39,510 nucleotides of DNA. Origin: an uncultured Eubacteriales bacterium (GTDB lineage: Bacteria > Bacillota > Clostridia > Oscillospirales > CAG-272). Below are positions 7,865 through 15,705 of this stretch, one piece after another. The notes under the pieces are model-generated. The model was not told where the DNA came from. It did no database searches and was given only the letters and a program-made list of their open reading frames with translations. How positions within the stretch are numbered: position 1 is the stretch's first letter; each line of letters opens with the position of its first letter. Both the position numbers and the translations under genes were made by a program. The DNA is taken from NCBI GenBank assembly GCA_934526185.1, contig CAKTAA010000012.1:1-39510 (forward strand), in the 5' to 3' direction.

Positions 7865-8079
7865 AGGATAAAGGGAAAAAGTATTTTTCATAAGGGCTGA
7901 GATCCATTATTCTGCATGTGAAATCGCCGCTAAAAGCGGCGGGGATATCCTCATCAAACTATAGAACAAGCGGAGGCTTTGACCTTCGCTGTTTTGTATT
8001 CTCTAAAGCAAACCGAATATAACGGCCCGAAAGATCACTGGATAGTAATGATACGAGATGTGAGTCTGAAATATCTGAA

Positions 8080-8664
8080 TCATACACTGAACATGCTTTT
8101 GATATTTGAGTTAAAGTGGTTGGATTTCAAAATACACAGCAATTCGTCTACGGCCGCTGTTGCTGACAGCAAACAAAGAATGATCGTCAGCAGAACGGTA
8201 TTTATGTGTAGAAATTTACATATGTATGGCAGACAAAACAATGATGCTCCTGAAAGCTTGTTCAGATTCGTGTGCAGCGCTGCGAATTTGTGAAACTTTA
8301 CTATGCCGACGATATATGAAGCGATTTTTATGGCCGCGATAACGAAACAGAAATATATACCCTTCGCTGGAATTTCCGGAAGCAGAACAGAAAATGTTTT
8401 GACTGATGCCGACAATATAAAAATAAGATCTGCGAAGCTGTCGAGAGCCGCACCGGCCCGGCTTTCCGAGTGCGTTATTCTTGCTGCCATACCGTCCAGA
8501 ATATCGGTGAACCCGCAAAAGGTGTAACAGATAAAAAACGGAAGGGAAAAGGGAGCCGTGAAAAGTATAAAGACGGCACCTGCGATTCTGCTTCCGGTTA
8601 TTATATTCGCCAGATTTTTTATAGTTCTCACCTCTGTGCATTTTAATTCAACTGAATTCAACAT
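8080..8664 (-). CDS. CDP-alcohol phosphatidyltransferase family membrane protein
   Basis: The catalytic signature D-x2-D-G-x2-A-R-x8-G-x3-D-x3-D is complete (DILDGMAAR, then GAALDSFAD), which identifies a membrane enzyme joining a CDP-linked lipid to an alcohol, as in phosphatidylglycerophosphate synthase (PgsA). Five or six hydrophobic helices surround it (for example AGAVFILFTAPFSLPFFICY and GIYFCFVIAAIKIASYIVGI). Start choice: ATG 8664 gives 194 residues; GTG 8631 gives 183 and places the usual family N-terminus (RTIKNLANIITGSRIAG) at the beginning. The ATG at 8742 overlaps a TATAAT box, so it is unlikely. The alcohol substrate cannot be read from sequence. It stands alone and is transcribed opposite to the oxidoreductase gene. 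Confidence 0.78.
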   Translation of the reverse strand: MLNSVELKCTEVRTIKNLANIITGSRIAGAVFILFTAPFSLPFFICYTFCGFTDILDGMAARITHSESRAGAALDSFADLIFILSASVKTFSVLLPEIPAKGIYFCFVIAAIKIASYIVGIVKFHKFAALHTNLNKLSGASLFCLPYICKFLHINTVLLTIILCLLSATAAVDELLCILKSNHFNSNIKSMFSV

Positions 8665-8740
8665 GGTTATATTTGCAGGAGTATATAAATAAAATACATG
8701 ACGAAAGGCAAATGTATCTGCTTTATTTATAATTCTGTTC

Positions 8741-8763
8741 ATTATAATACGTCTTTGCGTTTT
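8741..8763 (-). promoter_or_regulatory. Possible promoter for the phosphatidyltransferase gene
   Basis: A TATAAT box lies on the - strand at 8746-8741, about 75 bases before ATG 8664. The matching -35 region (ATGAAA with a 16-base spacer) is weak. It mainly helps exclude the upstream ATG at 8742 as a start. Confidence 0.35.
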
Positions 8764-9078
8764 TTCATTTAGAATTACACGCAGCGGTAGAGATTTGAGC
8801 GGTATAGCGGTATTGATAATTGCTTTTCTGCTTTGAGCCCGTTTTCTAAAATATGGTAATATAATTTTATTATTATTTCACAAATTCGTCGTGTAGAAAT
8901 AATATTGATTTATATTTAAATTGGATTGCAGACATAAGCAAAAGTTCCGGAAAAGTTGAAAAAGATTTGTCAGATATTGAAATAACATTCTGAATTGCCG
9001 TGAATGATAAGCAGAGCATAAAGGGGCATTGTTGGGAGGTCAAAAGCACTGTCACAAACGTGAAAATAGTAAATTATA
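8743..9078. other. Intergenic region, coding-like remnant only
   Basis: No intact gene. On the + strand around 8897-9089 one frame reads IDLYLNWIADISKSSGKVEK, a further short segment, a TGA, and then IAVNDKQSIKGHCWEVKS, ending at a TAA. This could be a decayed gene with one nonsense codon, but no family is recognisable and there is no start. The rest is AT-rich. Confidence 0.25.
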
Positions 9079-9116
9079 GGCACTTATAACACGAATTCAG
9101 TTGTGTCATAAGTGCC
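9079..9116. terminator. Long inverted repeat after ftsZ, probable end of the dcw transcript
   Basis: Arms of 14 bases, GGCACTTATAACAC at 9079-9092 and GTGTCATAAGTGCC at 9103-9116, pair with a single mismatch around a 10-base loop. It lies 45 bases beyond the ftsZ stop on the - strand and is followed there by TATAATTTA rather than a clean T run. It is probably the terminator or 3'-end stabiliser of the division operon. Confidence 0.5.
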
Positions 9117-9161
9117 GCTGCTTTGCCAAACAGAATAATTTTGTTTTTTATAAGTTATATT

Positions 9162-10361
9162 TTACCGATTATAATCTGTGGTGTTGCGTCTTGTTTTTCT
9201 CAGTATTTTCATAATATCGTCAAAGTCGCTTTCAGATATTACGCCCTCGCCAATGGGATCCGGAGGAGAATTATCCGTTTCTCTATTTTGTACATTGTCA
9301 GTTTGGTCCGCATCAGTTTTTTTGTCCTCTGCTTTTTCGGCAGATTTTGTACTTCCGGAAGATATTTTTGCCGATCCGACAGACGGCTTTGCCGTTTCAG
9401 AGCCGGCGTCCAGCCCCGTCGCAATAACTGTAACACGAATTTCGTCTTCCAGACTGCTGTCCAGTGCGGAACCCCAAATGATATAGGCATCAGGAGCAGC
9501 TTCACTGGCGATCATGGAGGATGCAATTTCAACCTCGTCCAAACCGATATCAGGAGAAGCGGTAACGTTGATCAAAATGCCCTTGGCACCTGCAATCGAA
9601 GTTTCAAGAAGCGGACTGGAAATGGCTGCTTTGGCCGCTTTTTCCGCTTTATCTTTACCGTTGGCATTGCCGACGCCCATATGCGCCAGACCGGCGTTCT
9701 GCATTACCGTTGTGACGTCAGCAAAATCAAGATTGACAAGCCCCGGAACGTTAATCAGCTCCGATATGCTTTGGACACCTCTGCGGAGTACATCGTCCGC
9801 AATCAGGAAGGCATTCATAAGCGTAATTTTTGTATCTGAAGCCTGCTTGAGTCTTTCATTCGGAATGATAACCAATGAATCAACATATTCGCGAAGCCGC
9901 TCAATACCGGCCTCAGCCTGTTCCATGCGGCGGCGACCTTCAAAGGAGAAAGGCTTGGTTACAATACCGACTGTCAGAATACCCATATCGCGGGCGATTT
10001 TAGCAACAACCGGCGCAGCTCCGGTGCCGGTTCCTCCGCCCATACCGGTGGTGATGAAAACCATATCCGCCCCTTCGATCGCTTTGCGGATATCCTCGGC
10101 GTTCTCCTCCGCCGCGTGAGCACCGATTTCAGGATTGGCGCCGGCCCCCTTGCCTTTTGTTGTTTTGTCACCAATATTTATTTTCATGGAAGCGCTGGAG
10201 TTGGCTAAGGCTTGTACATCTGTGTTAATCGCGATAAACTCGACACCGCGGACATTTGCGGCAATCATTCTGTTGATAGCGTTATTACCGCCGCCGCCGA
10301 CGCCGACGACCTTTATATTTACAACGCTCGTATCCATTTCACCCAGTTCAAAAGTAGACAT
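9162..10361 (-). CDS. ftsZ: Cell division GTPase FtsZ
   Basis: A 399-residue tubulin homologue that polymerises into the Z ring at midcell and recruits the divisome. Visible features are GVGGGGNNA at 20-28, the GTP-binding tubulin signature GGGTGTG at 108-114, the T7 synergy loop NLDFADV at 210-216, an acidic/Ser-Lys-rich variable linker at about 320-375, and a C-terminal tail DFDDIMKILRKTRR that would bind partner proteins. That tail is not the classic DIPxFLR sequence. ATG 10361 has a strong AGGAGG ribosome binding site eight bases upstream. It is the last gene of the dcw cluster, 355 bases after divIB, with its own predicted promoter in that gap. No ftsA precedes it, so the membrane anchor must be another protein such as SepF or a distant FtsA. 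Confidence 0.97.
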   Translation of the reverse strand: MSTFELGEMDTSVVNIKVVGVGGGGNNAINRMIAANVRGVEFIAINTDVQALANSSASMKINIGDKTTKGKGAGANPEIGAHAAEENAEDIRKAIEGADMVFITTGMGGGTGTGAAPVVAKIARDMGILTVGIVTKPFSFEGRRRMEQAEAGIERLREYVDSLVIIPNERLKQASDTKITLMNAFLIADDVLRRGVQSISELINVPGLVNLDFADVTTVMQNAGLAHMGVGNANGKDKAEKAAKAAISSPLLETSIAGAKGILINVTASPDIGLDEVEIASSMIASEAAPDAYIIWGSALDSSLEDEIRVTVIATGLDAGSETAKPSVGSAKISSGSTKSAEKAEDKKTDADQTDNVQNRETDNSPPDPIGEGVISESDFDDIMKILRKTRRNTTDYNR

Positions 10362-10557
10362 TATGTAACCTCCTGTATTTTAAATGAGCCAGACGGCGGC
10401 CTTTTCAGCAGAGAATGATTCTGGCTGCTCCAAAAGAAACGCGGCCATAAAACTTGACGGGGAATGACTTGTAATTATAAAAAAAATACATAAAAATATA
10501 AAAATGCATCGGTTGATAAAATTGAATCGATTTTATTCCTAAAAACTCCTATTATAT

Positions 10558-10586
10558 ATAATAATATCTTTTCATGAATTTTGCAA
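10558..10586 (-). promoter_or_regulatory. Predicted ftsZ promoter
   Basis: On the - strand, -35 TTGCAA (10586-10581), 17-base spacer, -10 TATTAT (10563-10558), about 200 bases before the ftsZ start. The -35 box lies in one arm of a large inverted repeat (10568-10612). The same -35 box plus the first seven spacer bases recur in the predicted promoter of the PASTA-PBP gene. Confidence 0.45.
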
Positions 10587-10612
10587 GAGCACACAGGCAA
10601 ATTCATGAAAAG
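10568..10612. repeat. Inverted repeat overlapping the ftsZ promoter
   Basis: CTTTTCATGAATTTTGC (10568-10584) and GCAAATTCATGAAAAG (10597-10612) are reverse complements apart from one extra T, around a 12-base spacer. No T run follows on the - strand, so it is not a standard terminator for divIB. An operator or an RNA stem in the divIB-ftsZ interval is more likely. The rest of the 355-base gap (10362-10716) is AT-rich and holds no gene. Confidence 0.6.
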
Positions 10613-10716
10613 TTTACATAAAAAAGGCATATATAAACCCTTGTTTTAATATTTTAAATAAATCACATAAAATTTTAAAAATACAAAAACAGAAAAGCTA
10701 CCGCCAAATAATGAAT

Positions 10717-11718
10717 TCAGGAGACAGCATTATTATCCAGAACAACAGAAGCCATGCTGATACTGTCTACACTGATCGTTCCTCTGTCGTTTTCTGTAAA
10801 CTGGGCTAGAATACCTTTGGTAAAAAGAAGCTTTGTATTTAGATCCGTGTAAGAACCTACTTTAATCTGAAAACGATTATCGTAGTACAGAACAATATTA
10901 AAACGGTCGGAAATATCTACGCTTTCAATTTTATCAAAAATATCGGCGGCTTCAATGAGCTGCAAGGCAGAAAGGATGTAGTCGGAATAAGATTCATCGG
11001 CAAATTTTACGATTTCTCCTACGACAGCATAGGAAATTTTTCCAGCCCGGAGCTCTTTTAAAGTAGTGTCAATGCCGGAGGTATCCTTATGGCGTTCCAG
11101 TACACGCAGATTAGAGGAGAGAACAAAATATTCAGGCCCGATTTTGGAATAATATGCCGGTGTATCCTGTACAACCGTCAATTTAATTCGGCTCGGAAAA
11201 ATCCTGGAAATCTGGACAGAACGAATATAGGGAAATTTCTCCTGAATATTTTCAGATATGGCTTTCTTGTCAATGGAAAACATATGGATATTTTTCTTCA
11301 GGCCCGACGCAGCTATGACTTCCGCAGGATCATAATATGATACATTTTCAATTGTTACAGAGCGGACGCGCAAAAAAACAAAGAAACAAAGAAAACAAAG
11401 AAATAGGACAGCAGCCGTAGCAATCGACATATACAGAAAACGATGATTGACATTTCTGGTAAGAGCTTTTTTTCTAAGTTTTGTCCATAACTGATGACCG
11501 GATACGCGGTTTCCTGTTTCCTTTTTATCACCCGCATTGCTCCGGGATACATTCCTCTTTTTACGTTTGGTTTTAAAGGTATAAATCCTGCGGGGAACAG
11601 CTTTGGTGGGCTGATTTTCCTTCTGTACGTCCTTTAAAGGAGACGGTGGCCATTCCAATGAAATACCTGATTTTTCAGATTCATTTTCCACCTGCTTGTT
11701 ATGATTCTCAGACGGCAA
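10717..11718 (-). CDS. divIB: Cell division protein DivIB/FtsQ
   Basis: A 333-residue bitopic membrane protein of the divisome. A basic cytosolic N-terminus of about 90 residues (rich in K, R and S) precedes one transmembrane helix at about 96-117 (FLYMSIATAAVLFLCFLCFF). The extracytoplasmic POTRA-type domain follows (RVRSVTIENVSYYDPAEVIA from about 118), then the FtsQ/DivIB domain (AYYSKIGPEYFVLSSNLRVL). It forms a complex with FtsL and DivIC that activates septal wall synthesis by FtsW and PBP. The start is TTG 11718, supported by AGGAGGTG eight bases upstream; no ATG in frame fits. It lies 69 bases after murG and before ftsZ, the usual place. Confidence 0.88.
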   Translation of the reverse strand: MPSENHNKQVENESEKSGISLEWPPSPLKDVQKENQPTKAVPRRIYTFKTKRKKRNVSRSNAGDKKETGNRVSGHQLWTKLRKKALTRNVNHRFLYMSIATAAVLFLCFLCFFVFLRVRSVTIENVSYYDPAEVIAASGLKKNIHMFSIDKKAISENIQEKFPYIRSVQISRIFPSRIKLTVVQDTPAYYSKIGPEYFVLSSNLRVLERHKDTSGIDTTLKELRAGKISYAVVGEIVKFADESYSDYILSALQLIEAADIFDKIESVDISDRFNIVLYYDNRFQIKVGSYTDLNTKLLFTKGILAQFTENDRGTISVDSISMASVVLDNNAVS

Positions 11719-11787
11719 TAGCGCACCTCCTTTCCTTTCCGCAGTGCAGCCCTCGATTTTGATGACGATGAAAACGGAATAACAAGA

Positions 11788-12903
11788 TCACTTCTTTTTT
11801 TGAACCAGTTCCATAAGAGCATCATAGATTCTATCGTTTGCATCCGGGATGGCTGTGCGGGCGATGCTGCAGCTTAATTTCTGCAGCTTTTCACGATGGG
11901 AAAACAGATCATCCAACGTTTTAGCAAGCGCTTCGGCATTCAAATCTTTTTCTTCAATCAGAACAGCCGCCCCCTTGTCCGATAGCACCCTTGCATTTTT
12001 ATACTGATGATTGTTTGTTACATACGGCGAGGGGATGAGAATACAGGGCTTTTTCATCAGCGCAAGCTCAGAGAGCGTTATGGAACCCGCACGGTTGATG
12101 ACCAGATCTGCTGCCGCCATTTGCAAGGGCATATCATAGATGTATTCTTTTAGCTGTATGTTGGAAAACTGATCGAGTCCTTCCTCCATAAACAGCTTTT
12201 TTGTCGCTTCGTATTCAAGGGAACCGCTGGCGTGAATGTGCAGAATCTCAGGATGATGGCTGATATATTGCTTCATGAGCTGAAGCATGCATAGATTGAT
12301 AGGTTCTGCTCCCATACTGCCTCCGCAGCTTAGGAGAAAATAGCGGTATTTATGCGAGATACCCAGATTTTCCCGTGCGTTCGCATTCGGACAGATCGCA
12401 CTTCTGAGCGGATTGCCGACACGTACGGCGAGGGCGGGATGCTTGAGATACTGTTTGCTTTCCTCAAAATTGATAAAAAGAAGATCCAAGTGCTTTTCCA
12501 ATAGTTTTACCGTCATACCCGGAACTGCATTGGACTCATGCAGCGCTGTCGGGATTCCGAGATCTGAAGCCGCTCTGATCACAGGAAAGGAGACGTAACC
12601 GCCGGTCCCGACCACAAGGTCAGGCTGAAAATCCTTCAGAAGCCTTTTTGCCTTGGAAACGGAGGTCAGAGTTAGATAAGCGGTTTTTAGGTTGGAAAGC
12701 GTCAGCTTCCGCTTCAGTCCCTGAATTTCTACGTGATACAGCGGATATCCAGCCTGCGGAACCAGCTTGTTTTCGATTCCGCGGGAGGTTCCGACAAAAG
12801 CGATGTCTGCGCCGGGGCAGCGGCGCTTAATGGTATCCGCGATAGCGATAGCCGGATTTACATGACCGCCGGTTCCTCCGCCTGTCATCAATACTTTCAG
12901 CAT
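11788..12903 (-). CDS. murG: UDP-GlcNAc:lipid I N-acetylglucosaminyltransferase MurG
   Basis: A 371-residue peripheral membrane GT-B glycosyltransferase that converts lipid I to lipid II on the cytoplasmic face. The glycine-rich loop GGGTGGHVNPA at 8-18 and the second GSMGAE loop (around 195-200) are present. The C-terminal UDP-GlcNAc domain has INRAGSITLSELALMKKPCI with the conserved Glu, and HQYKNARVL. Length matches the family. ATG 12903 has GGAAAGGAA upstream. An unusual 262-base spacer separates it from ftsW, while the order ftsW-murG-divIB is conventional. Confidence 0.95.
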   Translation of the reverse strand: MLKVLMTGGGTGGHVNPAIAIADTIKRRCPGADIAFVGTSRGIENKLVPQAGYPLYHVEIQGLKRKLTLSNLKTAYLTLTSVSKAKRLLKDFQPDLVVGTGGYVSFPVIRAASDLGIPTALHESNAVPGMTVKLLEKHLDLLFINFEESKQYLKHPALAVRVGNPLRSAICPNANARENLGISHKYRYFLLSCGGSMGAEPINLCMLQLMKQYISHHPEILHIHASGSLEYEATKKLFMEEGLDQFSNIQLKEYIYDMPLQMAAADLVINRAGSITLSELALMKKPCILIPSPYVTNNHQYKNARVLSDKGAAVLIEEKDLNAEALAKTLDDLFSHREKLQKLSCSIARTAIPDANDRIYDALMELVQKKK

Positions 12904-13165
12904 GATATTGCCGTTCCTTTCCGTGCGCTACCTTACGGCGCTTTGCACCGGGATTTACAGTCAACTGTATTTGTTTTAGAAAAGCTAATGTCTCCCCGCT
13001 GAATGCGCGCGACAAAGTCCTACCTTACCCACGCCTTCATGACATATGTGGGCTTCGAGTGAAAACCTTTAAGCATCACAGGTCTTAGAAGTGCCGATCG
13101 AATCGACTGGAGAGAGCGAAACCCATTTGGAACCAAATGTCTGCTGTCTGCCTTCCTTAAATGTT
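12904..13165 (-). other. ftsW-murG spacer without a recognised gene
   Basis: A 262-base gap in an otherwise compact cluster. It contains a small palindrome (CATTTGG AA CCAAATG, 13124-13139) 27 bases after the ftsW stop and a CCCAC/GTGGG pair (about 13027-13051). No frame has a good start and ribosome binding site. It may be a site of past gene loss or hold a small RNA. Confidence 0.4.
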
Positions 13166-14404
13166 TTACGATTTTTCCTGATAAGAATAACGCGATATAG
13201 CGAGAACCATGCCCATTTCAGCCATTAACATGACCAGAGAAGAGCCTCCATAACTAAAGAAAGGGAGAGAGACACCGGTAACCGGCATGGAACCTGTCAC
13301 AACGGCGATGTTCATGATACACTGTAGGGCTACCTTGCCAATGATACCGAGCACCAGCAGAGAAGTATAGGTGTCCGGTGCCTTCATGGCAATGATGACA
13401 CCTCTCCAGACCAGCATGGCGAACAGCAGAATGACAGCTACCGCGCCAATTAAACCGAATTCCTCACAAACGATGGCAAATATGAAGTCGTTCTGCGATT
13501 CCGGGAGGTATAAAAATTTTTGCCGGCTGTTGCCCAGTCCGACGCCCAAAAGGCCGCCGGAGCCAATAGCGAGCAGGCTTTGAATAAGTTGATATCCGGA
13601 ATCGGACGGATCGTTTTCCGGGTGCAGCCAGAACTGTACGCGTTCCTTGGCATAATCGGATACCAGAATCAAAAAACCGATGACAGAGACGCCGCTAAGT
13701 GTGAAACCTCCGAGCCATTTGACCGGCGCACCGCCGATAAAGACAACGAGGGTACCGATTAGCATCAGGATAATGGTTCCGGACATGTGGCGTTCGATTG
13801 CCGTGACAAAGCAGACGCTGCCGATGATACAGTATGGAAACAGAATACCGTGCCGGAATGTATGCATTTTTTCCTTGTTTGCGGATATGTACAGAGCAAG
13901 AATCATGACAAGAGCAAGTTTCATAATTTCTGTTGGCTGTACGCTTATCGGACCTATTATAATCCAGCGTTTTGCGCCGTTGACAACCTTACCGATAAAA
14001 GGTACCAGACAAAGAAGGACGAAAGATGCAAAGAAAGCGGGAACCGTGATCTTCTGAAACAGACGGTAATCAAGCTGTGAGACGACGAACATACCAATGG
14101 AACCGATCAGCGCCCAAAGAAGCTGTGAGCGGATAAAATATAGGCTGTCACCGAATTTGTAATTGGCAGACGCATAGCTTGCGCTGAAAACCATGATGGA
14201 ACCGATACATACAAGCAGTATGACAAGAATCAAAAACGGACGGTCCACGCCTCCGCGCAGGCGGATGATGACATTTCGTTCAGCGGATATTTTTTTGCCG
14301 GGCGTGGGTATTGCCGGTTTTGTCCCAGTACGCCCGCGCGTACCAGGCAGCCCGTTCTGCGCAGGATCCGTGCGCCGGCGGGATAATTTATTGTTTTGAT
14401 TCAT
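13166..14404 (-). CDS. ftsW: Lipid II polymerase / SEDS protein FtsW
   Basis: A 412-residue integral membrane glycosyltransferase of the SEDS family that polymerises lipid II at the septum together with the PASTA-PBP. The start is ATG 14404, behind GGAGGT; the 36 extra upstream codons look non-coding. A basic cytosolic N-terminus of about 60 residues (RRRTDPAQNG, then RGRTGTKPAIPTPGKK) precedes about ten transmembrane helices. Family motifs are visible: NGAKRWIIIGPISVQPTEIMKLAL (the extracellular loop and following helix), and near the C-terminus MPVTGVSLPFFSYGGSS. SpoVE is a close paralogue in spore formers, so a sporulation copy cannot be excluded, but position in the cluster favours FtsW. 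It directly follows mraY; the usual murD between them is absent. Confidence 0.93.
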   Translation of the reverse strand: MNQNNKLSRRRTDPAQNGLPGTRGRTGTKPAIPTPGKKISAERNVIIRLRGGVDRPFLILVILLVCIGSIMVFSASYASANYKFGDSLYFIRSQLLWALIGSIGMFVVSQLDYRLFQKITVPAFFASFVLLCLVPFIGKVVNGAKRWIIIGPISVQPTEIMKLALVMILALYISANKEKMHTFRHGILFPYCIIGSVCFVTAIERHMSGTIILMLIGTLVVFIGGAPVKWLGGFTLSGVSVIGFLILVSDYAKERVQFWLHPENDPSDSGYQLIQSLLAIGSGGLLGVGLGNSRQKFLYLPESQNDFIFAIVCEEFGLIGAVAVILLFAMLVWRGVIIAMKAPDTYTSLLVLGIIGKVALQCIMNIAVVTGSMPVTGVSLPFFSYGGSSLVMLMAEMGMVLAISRYSYQEKS

Positions 14405-14544
14405 GCAGAAACGGACCTCCGTAAAATAGATTTCACCGGGACGAGACTCTTTTGGTACCAAAGCCGGTATTTGAATGTCCAGCCGGTTTGTCAACCGGAT
14501 TATTTGCTGCATATAAGCATTGTGTACTGCTTTTTAGCTGAAAA

Positions 14545-15546
14545 TTATATAACGTATTCCAGTATAAAGGAAATTGATGAAAAAATCAAGGCCACAAGGC
14601 AAAAGATACCGACTATTTTTGTTTCTTTCCAGCCGCACATCTCAAAATGATGGTGAATAGGACTCATTTTAAAGATTCTTTTTTTCGTCATTTTAAAGCA
14701 GGTGACCTGAAGGATGACGGACAGCGTCTCTGCAAAGAACATGCAGCCGAAACAGAGAATTATAAGCGGATTGCCGATTGTATAGGCCAAACCAACGAGC
14801 AGACCACCGAAAAACAGGGAACCGGTGTCTCCCATGAATACCCGTGCGGGATAGAAATTATAGACGAGGAAACCGAGCGACGCCCCGACCGCAACAGCGG
14901 ATCCGAGCACAGCAGAAAGAGAGCCGACAGAGAAAGCACTCAAGGCAAAGAAAGCACCGGCCACAAAGGTTTCAGAGGAAGCCAGTCCGTCTATTCCGTC
15001 TGTGAGATTGACACTGTTGATAATACCTGTGATCAATATAAGGGAAAAGACATAATACAGAAGGCCGAGCTCAAGTGTAACATGAAAAAAGGGAATGTAC
15101 AGCTCCGTTGAGATGTTGCCTGTCAGCGACATTGCCAGAAGATACAACCCGGCACAAATTAGTTGACATAAAAACTTCTGAGATGCTGTCAGTCCGGCAT
15201 TCTGCTTTTTCATAATTTTAACACGGTCGTCGAGAAAGCCGATGGCGCCGGACATAACGGCAAGTCCCAATGTCAAAAGCCACGGAAGGAGCTTTTCCCA
15301 ATCAGCGCCGTGGTACAAAAGGAGCAAAACAGCTACAGGAGTGACAACGAGGGCGGCCAAAATGAAAGCAATACCGCCCATGGTTGGAGTACCCTCTTTG
15401 TTTTTATGCCAGCGCGGGCCGATCTCCAAAATTTTTTGCCCCATCTTCAGGCTGATTAGCTTTGGAATAATGATCCGGGAAAAAAACACAGTCAGAAGGA
15501 ATGTGCCGGCAGCAGCGGCAAGAAAAACGATGAGTTCGGTGTTCAA
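14545..15546 (-). CDS. mraY: Phospho-N-acetylmuramoyl-pentapeptide transferase MraY
   Basis: A 333-residue membrane enzyme that moves phospho-MurNAc-pentapeptide from UDP to undecaprenyl phosphate, making lipid I. The start is TTG 15546, seven bases after AAGGAG, giving MNTELIVFLAAAAGTF; an ATG 14 codons upstream would add a highly basic, atypical leader. About ten transmembrane helices. Motifs are KEGTPTMGGIAF (about 47-58), GFLDDRVKI with the Asp pair (about 102-110), NLTDGIDGLAS (about 180-190), GDTGSLFFGGLLVGLA, and the MSPIHHHFEMCGWKETKIV cytosolic loop with the catalytic His cluster. It lies 159 bases after murF. Confidence 0.95.
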   Translation of the reverse strand: MNTELIVFLAAAAGTFLLTVFFSRIIIPKLISLKMGQKILEIGPRWHKNKEGTPTMGGIAFILAALVVTPVAVLLLLYHGADWEKLLPWLLTLGLAVMSGAIGFLDDRVKIMKKQNAGLTASQKFLCQLICAGLYLLAMSLTGNISTELYIPFFHVTLELGLLYYVFSLILITGIINSVNLTDGIDGLASSETFVAGAFFALSAFSVGSLSAVLGSAVAVGASLGFLVYNFYPARVFMGDTGSLFFGGLLVGLAYTIGNPLIILCFGCMFFAETLSVILQVTCFKMTKKRIFKMSPIHHHFEMCGWKETKIVGIFCLVALIFSSISFILEYVI

Positions 15547-15705
15547 AATGTTTCTCCTTTTCTTTCTGATGTCAAAACCGATCTGCATTATCAGACGGAT
15601 TTGATATACGATATCATTAGTGGTTCCTGCACCCCGCAGATAACATCAAATGGCAGTTCATTTAAATAAGATATAACTGTTTAAGTTGACCGTATCTGTT
15701 CTATC

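Noticed and set aside
7900..7960. GGGCTGAGAT resembling part of a thiamine pyrophosphate riboswitch, next to a GCCGC/GCGGC hairpin
   Set aside because: The other conserved parts of the riboswitch are absent and no thiamine gene follows.
7979..8293. + strand reading frame of 104 codons antisense to the phosphatidyltransferase
   Set aside because: Overlaps a gene with a complete catalytic motif; TTG start with a badly spaced site; no recognisable domain.
9123..9839. Long + strand frame opposite ftsZ (and several others opposite fab and mur genes)
   Set aside because: Antisense shadows of strongly coding genes, with unnatural composition and no ribosome binding sites.
13124..13139. Palindrome CATTTGG AA CCAAATG as an operator
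   Set aside because: Only seven-base arms, no promoter beside it and no second copy found; kept only as a note in the spacer entry.
14405..14512. N-terminal extension of ftsW by 36 codons
   Set aside because: No ribosome binding site at the upstream ATG; GGAGGT supports ATG 14404.
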